Shown here: positions 55,640 to 64,000 of the stretch, piece by piece
Position numbering within the stretch: position 1 is the stretch's first letter
Layout of the letters: each line of letters begins with the position of its first letter
DNA from: Ostrinia nubilalis
Taxonomy: Eukaryota; Arthropoda; Insecta; Lepidoptera; Crambidae
DNA: 64,000 bases
Reading direction: 5' to 3'
Assembly (NCBI RefSeq): GCF_963855985.1
Contig: NC_087096.1
Span: forward strand, 6,820,001 to 6,884,000
Position numbers and translations under genes: made by a program
Notes under the pieces: model-generated
The model's input: only the letters and a program-made list of their open reading frames with translations
Databases searched by the model: none
What the model was told of the DNA's origin: nothing

Positions 55640-56509
55640 TTAGACACTCAAAGTTACTGGGTTCGTCGTATGGCAGATAATTCATTAAATACGAATAAGT
55701 CCTTCAATGAATCCGAACATACGTGATTCTATTTTTAATTGTTGCCAGCCAAACATCTCCTGATTTCAGAATTCGATACGTTCCCTTATCTACCGTCAGA
55801 TGCGAGTACCTACATAATAAGGGTGTTTAAATAACTGCCGTACGTAGGTACAATGTCTATATTTATCCCAAACAGGAGAATGTCAACAAAGCCACAAAGT
55901 TTACGCACTTACAATACGCATTATGTTGGGTATACCTCCACTTTTGTCACAAAATAAAAAACCACAGAAGGCCCATTTTTAGAAATCTCATGGCACGAAA
56001 AATGCTAGTTTTAGCTCCAAGTAAAACAAGCCTATACCTTAGACTGTAAGTCTCAATTTCGAATTAAGTGAAGCCGAAGTCGAAGAAAGAAGATCATGTA
56101 CCGAAGATTACCCTTGATATAGGTAGAGTCGACTAAGATAGAAATATGTGAACATCTGGCCTTTTCAACCTGTGTAGGAAGTGAATGCCATTGCTCCATT
56201 TGCCTATAGTAAATTAAAGAGGATTACTCTCTTGCATAGAATAAATTACAATGATGATGGTAGTGGTGTTAGATGCTAGTGATGCTACCAACGAAATAAC
56301 TAGGTACATTACTATTTATTATTATTATTATGTACACACACACAGTTTTGTTTTTTAAATATTATCCTTTTATTTATAAATATCATATCACATCTTTTCT
56401 ACTTCGTCTATATCGTATATTTTCTACTACGTCTGTATTTACACTTAAAATTTATACGCGCACTATTATTATTATTTATGTATGTATATTTTATGCAGTA
56501 TAGGTTAGT
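55640..56509. other. No gene; short ATT and CA microsatellites near 56310-56345
   Basis: Nothing else is recognisable. Confidence 0.4.
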
Positions 56510-56766
56510 GTCCGTGACTCTCACTCGGCATGGGGCACACTGAAAACCAGCGTCGTGGCCTCCCTCACCGGGGGCCACGGCATATGCTGAGTGGGGTCCC
56601 ATTGCGATGGGCATCGCTGTGCGACAGGGTGGCACTGCTTAGTTTACTTGCTCTTTCATTGTATGTTTTATGTCACCTCTGTCTTATTTGCTTTTTTTTT
56701 TACCTCTTTTGTCTTTTGTGATGTCCATGGCAATAAATGTTTCTTTCTTTCTTTCTTTCTTTCTTT
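56510..56766 (+). mobile_element. LINE-like 3' end with (TTTC)n tail
   Basis: GC-rich part with GGCATGGGGCACACTGAAAA, GGGGCCACGGCATATGCTGA and GTGGCACTGCTT, then a T-rich part, the polyadenylation-like word AATAAATG and six TTTC units. A 3' untranslated region of a 5'-truncated LINE is the likely source; no ORF2 remains. Overlapping 60-75-codon frames here are shadows. Confidence 0.5.
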
Positions 56767-58567
56767 TCTTTCATTGTATGGAAAACTTTGTAATACATGA
56801 TAATTTTTATTAACCGACTTCAACAAAAGGAGGAGGTTCCCATTTTCACTTTACAAAGCAACATTACGGTTTCTGTTTATGTTGTGGTCTCGTGCCTCTG
56901 ATACTGGACCTTTAAGATCGAATGGAACGTGAAATTAATAGCACTTAATGTAATTACCGAGGGTTTTCGAATTAAATAAAGGACCATTAGCGATGGGCCG
57001 AAAGATTATGAAAATTATTTTAGAGATGTCAATTTAAAGGCATTATAAAGACAGGTAATTGCACGAATTAAGAGACGGTCTTTTAGACGACAATGAACGA
57101 GGGTTTTTATCTATCAATAGAAATGTAATTTGGACGGAATTGAGGAAAGCGGTTTTATTGTTAGTGAGTGTTCATCACATTTGGTGAAAATTTTTGTTTT
57201 TTGTAAGGCATATTAAATAATCAAGTCAAACATTCGCGTGAATATTACAGTAAATGCCTTTATAATTGAGCTCTTACTCAAATTCCACTATAAGAGAATT
57301 GAAATTGCGTTTTCTGACTTAAATTTTAATACTTATGATTTTTTTTTTTTTTTGCTTTACTAACTTCCACCTTCAGATGTTAAGTAAATAGACGAGAACA
57401 ACGGAAAATGTCTTAAGAACATCAAGGAAGAAATCGCTTAAAACAATATCGGAGAGGCATTATTAGGTTCCGTAACTTAATTATGAAAGGTACCCGGCAG
57501 GCTCTCCGCACTTTAGGCATTACATCAAATTATTATAGGCGGGGTACACACGAAGGTCTACGCTCAAATTGAATCATGACACTAAGAGGCAGCTATAATA
57601 AATTAGCTCTTAAGTAGAGGCTCCCTTTCGGTGTTCTGCGCGTGCTCTTTGTGAGAATAATTTAATATTCGTAATATTCACAGAGTTTCCTCAATTAGGT
57701 GTGTAACTGTATCGTATTAATCACTGTAGGTGCTAGCCAGGTGTGGGTGATCGATCACTTCAATGAGTCCCCTCGGCTCTCGAACTTTTACAAGAATTAC
57801 GGAACATTCCACGAACAGTTGGTTTTGAATTGTTTCCCGGTAGGGGGAATTGGGAGAGCCTAGAAAGAATGTTTGGCTGCGGAAAATTTTGCCGGACTGT
57901 AATCGGGTAGGCGAAATAATGGGAGTGCTGCTATTTTTGTAAGGTCACGTGTACAATAAGCGTGCGTAACGATGTTTGGTGTATTTTTCTATACTCAATC
58001 ATATTGCGATCACACTGAGGTTACTAAATTGATTTGCTGCGATAGTGCCTCAAACCAGGAAATCGGCTTTTGGTGATGAAATCATTGGAATAAGATTTGT
58101 TCCACCTTAGATTACATCACTAAAAAAACAAATACCTGTCAGCCAGTCAGTATTACAATTTATTCTGGTGGTTATCTTCTGTAGTGACGCTTTACCATTG
58201 GTGATTTTTCCGATTTCTGCGTAGCATTACATTCAGCCAAACCGTTTTTAGCGTGGCATGGCGCGGCATACAGTGTGACCCTAACCTAATTTGTAACGAT
58301 GCTTTTTCAGAGGTGTCTAGTAAGTGCTAGCGAAACGATTGAACCTCTCTGTTCGATAATACATTTCTTTTTTATCTCAATTCACTAACGTTTTCTTGGA
58401 ACCCAATACATTAGATCTAATTCTGGTTATTGTTAAAGGACGCTTGTGTTGTACAGCAAAATAGCTCCTATTACCACAGTGCTATAGTATAAGATGCGAT
58501 AGTTTGCCTTGATGTGCTGTCGTTCGTACCTATAATGTCTGACCCAATATTCTTTCGTACGTTCACA
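56767..58567. other. No gene; short dispersed-repeat word at 56813
   Basis: ACCGACTTCAACAAAAGGAG at 56813 matches the start of a repeat common in Lepidoptera, but little follows. The part 57380-57760 is non-repetitive and GC-richer in places and could be regulatory; nothing decides it. Confidence 0.35.
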
Positions 58568-58609
58568 TCAGCCGAAAGACGTCCACTGCTGGGCAAAGGC
58601 CTCCCCCAA
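58568..58609 (-). mobile_element. RTE-like LINE 3' tail, copy 9
   Basis: CAGCCGAAAGACGTCCACTG and CTGGGCAAAGGCCTCCCCCA. Only 42 bp. Confidence 0.65.
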
Positions 58610-59744
58610 TTCTAATTTCTTTAATACTATCAAAATAGCTGCTATAATCAGCTACAGGCTGACTAAACTAGGATTAAGATTTAAGACTATTAACTACCAT
58701 AATCTGATCGCAACTTTTACAATACTCAGACTTTACGACCTCAGTTTCTTGGGAATTCCCTGTGGGTATGACCTGTTTAAGTCAGAGACTTGCTAAAACG
58801 GTTGAGAAAATGCTAATCAACGTACCTACCTTCATCATTCTGACAAGGTTGAGAATACAGACATAATGGTATGACGCTGACCACTATGACTGTTTATAAT
58901 CGGATTTCTACTTGTTGTCTGATTTTTTACTTTCTGTTAAAGCTGGAGATCATGGTGAAAAAGAGGAGTCTTACTTATGGATTAAGTGTTAATATATTGT
59001 GGTCATAAATAACAAACCTATTAGTATTCATTCTGATTCTGAGTAAATCACATGACTCTATATCATTATGTAAATTATGTAAAGATAGCACCTAGTATAT
59101 CATCAAAAGCTGGAATGCTCTATCCATATTAAAGTAACTATACTAAATGACAAATGCTGATAATGCTTCCAGAAACATTCTGGATACCTACCGCATAGTG
59201 TGACAATAGCATATTTTGCATCTGAAAAATAAATTGATTTTTACGAATTCCCAGAATTTTTGTATTTGCCTTCTACAACAAAACGAGGCCACCTATTTTC
59301 GTGTTTTTACAATTTTACAGCAAAAATGAAAATAAAATGCTATTCACGTTCTCACTGAGCAAATCAGGGGCGGTTTGTGTAAAAATATAGCAATAAAACC
59401 AACTTCCTTAGGGAACGGGATAGACGAAGGAACGGGAAGCGAAGGCAATAAAAAAATCATTCGCGTTTATCGGTCCCATTCCTCACTAAGTCAACTATAA
59501 AATGTTTCTCCGATAGATGGACGTAAATAAATAATACAATGTCAGCCCACAAAGTTATGGGTCACTTGTTGTAAATAAAAAAATGGTGAAGAGGAGTTCT
59601 TGCTGAATCTGGACTATTGCGAATAGGAAAAGTTAAAGTAAGATGTTTGTGTCTGTCAACACTTGAGCCACGCAAAAATTAGGCGTTAATTAAACAAAAA
59701 TATAAAACAATTTAACAAACATCATGGTGTAACTCGTCATTGTT
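58610..59744. other. No feature identified
   Basis: No repeat or coding frame recognised. Confidence 0.4.
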
Positions 59745-59987
59745 TTACACGGTCGTGTCCTAGACATAGACATTGCGTTATTAGTGCGCTTACACACTCG
59801 TGAAACTATGCTGCGGCGGCCGTGATACCGCAGCCTCTTCGCGGCACCGCTTACACTAGCTTCCCATGCATTTGTATCCCCTTCTTACACACTACGCCAG
59901 TACGCCACCGCGTTTTATGCTGCCGTGGCACAGTGTGTACTTAATAGCACTAACGCAATGTCCTAAGCCAAGGACACGACCGCGTAA
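59745..59987. mobile_element. 243-bp MITE with TTACRCGGTCGTGTCCT ends
   Basis: TTACACGGTCGTGTCCT and AGGACACGACCGCGTAA pair at 16 of 17 positions. Inside, GACATTGCGTTATTAGTGC and GCACTAACGCAATGTCC and a GC-rich core (GCTGCGGCGGCCGTGATACC) also pair in part. Non-coding. Confidence 0.75.
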
Positions 59988-61243
59988 GAGTGTAGCAAAT
60001 CAGTAAGTGTACTTTACTATGTCATCAGATTTAATTGAAAAAAAAATCGTAGGACGCGAAACAAAAGCTACCCAAGGCCGACTTTAAAAACAAAAGGCTG
60101 ATCAAAAATTGGAATCCATTTTTCCGTAAAAACTTCAACGACAGCACAGAGGGCACCGACCAAAAAACGTCTACCAAATATTTTAATAAGTTGAAAATCT
60201 GATGGTGACAGACAATCCTTTATTTACATTTCCGCCGGGTTAACCGGATTAAGATCGGTCCTCATAATTACTTTTTCAACTCCTTAATCCTTAGCCCCAT
60301 TCGTCTCTGTTAAAAATATTTTACGCTAAGTGTATTCTCAAGTTGGATTGTGTCCTCTAAGAGTTGGGAGGTGTATAATTTGAAGTCTCACGAAAGAAAA
60401 AGCGACGTTGATAGCTGGGTAACAACATTTACAGGTTTAACTTTTACAACTATGAAAATTGTTGGCTGAATTGAGTTAACGCTAGTGATGTTCCGGGTGA
60501 TTTTTTCATTTGATTAAACCTAAGTCACTTTGGCTAAGTGTTATAATATGTATAGTAGGTAATTAGGTATTATCCAGAGGTAGGTATAATCCTACTAAAG
60601 TGATATGAGTTTGATCACACAACCCAAACAAATAAAATCTATGTAATATCTTAATTAATCTAGATATTAATATACAAGTAGTTTCTTGTTTGTATGGGAT
60701 ATAACTGAATTTAATTATTACTAAGTTTATTGTCTTATTAAAACGACTTTATCTTGGAAAATAAATGCGTTTCATTTATTTATTTTCCACAACGAGGAAA
60801 CTCTGGGTCTGCATTTCACCTGATAGTAAGTGGGTGGTGGATTTGCGTATTATAATAAAGAAAATAATAGAATGGTCTCTGCGTTTTATTGACATCATAT
60901 CGATACATTCACACATCACTATTCCCAACTATGAAAATTGTTGTCGGAATCGAGTTATCTTTCATCGTTTACTCGGACCCGGAACGCGGGAAACTCTAAG
61001 ATATTTATTGAGGGGCTAAAGGGGGATTGTTAAAACTGTTAACACTCATACCGAGTATCGGTAACTGAATTGGAGCTAATATTTCTGATATACTCGTACT
61101 TTTTCCTCGTGTTTTTCTCTGAAAGAAAACAGTGTAAGTTTTCTATCTACACATTTTTACTTCAGTGCTCTTTATAAACCTATCACGGTATTAATTCAAT
61201 CTTCGATGTGGTTAGTAGGTAGTTCTGTTTATACTAATACTAT
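59988..61243. other. No gene; duplicated 35-bp motif
   Basis: AACTATGAAAATTGTTGGCT at 60449 and AACTATGAAAATTGTTGTCG at 60929 start two similar stretches of about 35 bp, 480 bp apart. No element ends are visible. Confidence 0.4.
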
Positions 61244-61412
61244 ATGCGAAGGTCTTTCTAAAAACTCTGTCTGTCTGTTACGCTTTCACGCCTGGTATAG
61301 AGATAGTTTCAGTCCCAGGGAAATCCTGGTTTATTAAGGGATATGCGCACTATCTTTTTTTCTTTGACAGAGCGAAAAAAAGTAAAGCCGCAGATAAAAG
61401 CTGCTCTATAAA
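61244..61412 (+). mobile_element. Decayed Helitron-like element
   Basis: CTAATACTATATGCGAAGG, CTCTGTCTGTCTGTTACGCT, TATAGAGATAGTTTCAGTCC and AAAGCCGCAGATAAAAGCTG follow the order of the 33232 type. The central GATTTTGATGAAA block is deleted and CTAG has become CTGC. Confidence 0.6.
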
Positions 61413-63767
61413 AGTGTTTTAACTGAAATCTGAAAGTGAAGACGTAGATTGAATTCTGCATCAAAATTAAGTTTAAACAGTGGACTAATTGAATTCAAAT
61501 TAAGATTTAAAACGTTGCAGTTGGCACCAGACGACGACATTTTTTACTAAAATAAAATAAAGTTAGATTTCCGTTACCTTGGTGCAACTAGATGGAAATG
61601 CCTTGCCTTTTTGCTGGAAAATGAACTTTTGCAAGGAAAATCAAGAAAGTTTACGTATAAGGTACACCATGCCTTTCGCTTGAAAGAACATGGTATACCA
61701 AGCAGAAACTAGAAACAGTATAAGACCATGAATAAAATAGAAGACTGTACTTTTAGTCAAAGGAAACTTAAAATTAAATTACTGACATTGAGATTAAAAT
61801 TAAATTCTAAAATTAAATATTTTGCTTGCACTGAGAATTTCCACAACACTTCGTAACTCAACGAAACGTAGGTACCACAGCTACGTTAAAATGTTCACTT
61901 AAATTATATCACTTAATTTCTCTCTATGTATGTACGAGATTAAGTATTCGCCGAAAACGGCTTGCATTAAATTCTCTGTCACGACATACGTGTACACGAA
62001 CGAAGTACCGCTTCGAGTATACACGAACGTAGCGTTTTGCGACATGTTTTTACACGTTACTGAGTGGAAAACTATTACTAGAAGCAATTTTTGAGCTGTC
62101 AAATAGCTCGCGACACTGCCCCCGCGGGCGTTCGAAGGCTGCACCACGTCACTCGGAGTTACGAGGTGTTGGGGAAATGTTGAGTCTGTTTATTTCAGTT
62201 TACAAATGTTTTAGGAAGTAGGAAACAATTGAATGAACGTGATTGTTATTTTGTTATTGTCCGAAACAATAGAATACATTTACCAAAAGTTAAAAAAAAC
62301 TTCCATGAGGTAATGGACAATGACGTAGGTATCAAAAGTTATTCCTTGAGTTACCTTTCCATTTTTATGAAACTCGTTACTTCAGTCAATTGTTTTTGTG
62401 GCTTTCGAATATTTTGAGCAGTTCTATTTTTGAATTTTATTTTTTTGTTGATTTAAACAAATGATTTGACTTTTTCTTTTTGAAATTCTCCATTTAAATA
62501 ATTATAAATAGCCAGTACCTTAAATTAAGTCCACTACAATATTAACTGGATGCTTGTAGAAAGCATTATGCACCTTATGTCTACGGCTTTCGAACTTCAT
62601 TTGCATGAAGTTGACTGTTCTGCGTTGCCTACAATCCTACATCTTAGCATACGAAGACCTTTTTGTATTGGGGCCACGAACTACTAATTAACGTCCTTGG
62701 TCATTGTATTAATCAGATTAACGAGAAAGGCTCACATGGGTTTCATTCATCAAGGAAAAGAAGTAAGTAAAGTCCTTGTCCTTTGAAAACTTTTAATATG
62801 TTCATGGAATATCCTTATAGCTTTTTGAATGATTTGGCTGTAGAGGATTTTTTAAACTCTTTATAGCCTCTTAATACTTTAGTCCGATAATGTCAGCAGT
62901 AGCTGTGTCATTCGAATCCAGTCAAGACCAAATATTGTAGAGCACGTAACCCTTCAAGCGAACCTGCGAATAGAGACACAATAGGAATCATTATTGTTAC
63001 TGCGGTCTCATGTGACCACTTAGCCTGCATTTACTACTGCAAGAAGCTAGTTTAGTAAGGGCTGAGTGATAGAAGAAATAAAAAAAGAACTTTATTTTAT
63101 ACACATTTTACAAATGCTTTTACGTGAAGAGTTTAAACTATATCACCGAAACCTGTCTCAATTACTGCAAGCCCCAGTAATCCGGCAGTGCCGCGACACC
63201 GAACCGAGAGTATACAGGCTGTGTGACGGCTCAAATTTATCAATGAATATTGCAGCGAAATTCTATAGCTGAATATGTGAGGGTTTTAAATTAATTAAGC
63301 CTCTGACGTGTATGTTGAATGTGCGGGAATTTTCGAGTTTATTCATGGTAAATGCTTTGTCCAGGGGTCACTAAAATCAATAGGCTTGGTTACTTGTAAG
63401 TCCTATCTTTTACCATGCTAAATGTCGATTTAAACTAGCAACCAACACGCGTTCAACTTTTCACATACTAAACCGTTAATTCGAAAATGTTGCCTTAAGT
63501 CTTCCTTAACTCGAAGCAGCGGTCTGTAAAACATAGGCACGAGCAATAACATGCCATATTTATATAGGTCAATTATTAGGAAATCTGACCCATTTTCCAA
63601 AATTTTCGCAAACAACCTTGCGTAAAATAGAAAAAATACGGCTTTATCAGAAGTATGGATAGTCAAAACAGAACAGTTAGCCACATGTCAATGCTGAAAC
63701 TAATCGAAATTAAATTAAATGTGTGCACCAGTTTTCAAATAAAATGCCTGCTTACTTTCAATACTCG
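61413..63767. other. 2.3-kb stretch without identified features
   Basis: Short frames only (61899-62147 -, 62229-62417 +, 63066-63272 +, 63430-63684 -), none recognisable. ACACGAACG recurs at 61993 and 62021 within a small locally repetitive patch. Confidence 0.4.
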
Positions 63768-63860
63768 TTCATTCGTTCGTTTCAGCCAAATGACGTCCAC
63801 TGCTGGACAAAGGCCTCCCCTAAGGTTTTCCACAATGAACGGTCCTGCGCTGCCCGCTGG
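63768..63860 (-). mobile_element. RTE-like LINE 3' tail, copy 10
   Basis: TTCATTCGTTCGTTTCAGCC, then CAAATGACGTCCACTGCTGG, ACAAAGGCCTCCCCTAAGG and CACAATGAACGGTCCTGCGC. CGAA-type tail. Close to copy 4 in sequence. Confidence 0.75.
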
Positions 63861-63866
63861 TGTATG

Positions 63867-63916
63867 ATTTAACTCTTTCATGCAAAAACTACTGATTGGA
63901 TTTTGATGAAACTTTA
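63867..63916 (+). mobile_element. Fragment of a Helitron-like repeat
   Basis: TTCATGCAAAAACTACTGAT and TGGATTTTGATGAAACTTTA match the conserved block of the 1391-1812 family. The element ends cannot be found before the window edge. Confidence 0.45.
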
Positions 63917-64000
63917 CAGAAGTATACGAAGACCACACGGTAAAAACAAAGAATGTCAAAAAACTACAATTAAGAGAAAAACAGTCTTTAAAGGTAATTT

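Overview
The window looks like gene-poor nuclear DNA of a moth or butterfly. It is AT-rich, has no recognisable host exon chain, no rRNA, no functional tRNA gene and no bacterial gene layout, and is crowded with mobile-element relics. The lepidopteran assignment is an inference from several repeat types that I know mainly from that order: a CR1-like LINE ending in a [11 protein letters not shown] C-terminus, RTE-like 3' ends encoding GRPPTRWTDDLVKVAG, Helitron-like repeats ending in CTAG, and short TTA-flanked terminal-inverted-repeat (TIR) elements. I did no database search; family names are recognition only.

Only two substantial coding sequences are present, both retrotransposon proteins. 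At 5,126-7,674 (+) lies a 5'-truncated LINE whose reverse transcriptase frame is open to its stop codon and whose 3' end is a TTGACT repeat. At 28,863-32,206 (-) lies a near-complete CR1-like LINE with an uninterrupted 1,051-codon frame carrying an APE-type endonuclease and a reverse transcriptase, ending in a 23-nt poly(A) tail (poly-T on +). Smaller LINE pieces are a CR1-like 3' end (39,988-40,138), a third LINE family with an AAAT tail (39,380-39,778), a TTTC-tailed 3' end (56,510-56,766) and ten scattered RTE-like 3' tails.

The non-coding repeats fall into families that recur inside the window: a TTA-flanked element starting CGCCCGTATTCACAAAC (6 copies), a 118-bp element starting GGCTGAGTTGCACCAC (4), an element ending AGCCTAGGCGCAGAC (3), a tRNA-derived SINE (3, two of them inverted dimers), Helitron-like repeats with A|T insertion sites (about 10), an unclassified 520-bp element with 7-bp target duplications (2 inverted copies) and a 240-bp repeat that one of these entered (2). 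There is also a degenerate tandem array of a 159-219-bp unit at 22,582-23,662, and three strong foldbacks, including a perfect 163-bp inverted repeat.

Much of the window's history can be read from nesting: the 520-bp element inside an older repeat (4.4 kb), the LINE inside one arm of a SINE inverted dimer (5.1-7.7 kb), the CR1-like LINE inside a TAA-flanked TIR element (28.7-32.2 kb), a Helitron-like element and a SINE inside a 1.17-kb TIR element (32.9-34.0 kb), an RTE tail inside a TTA element with an 11-bp duplication (42.2 kb), and a TTA element inside a Helitron-like element (53.2 kb). I see no new multi-gene system. The observations most worth following are the 520-bp element, the perfect inverted repeat and the intact CR1-like LINE. 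The long stretches between repeats show nothing I can name; they may be intronic or intergenic and could hold regulatory DNA.
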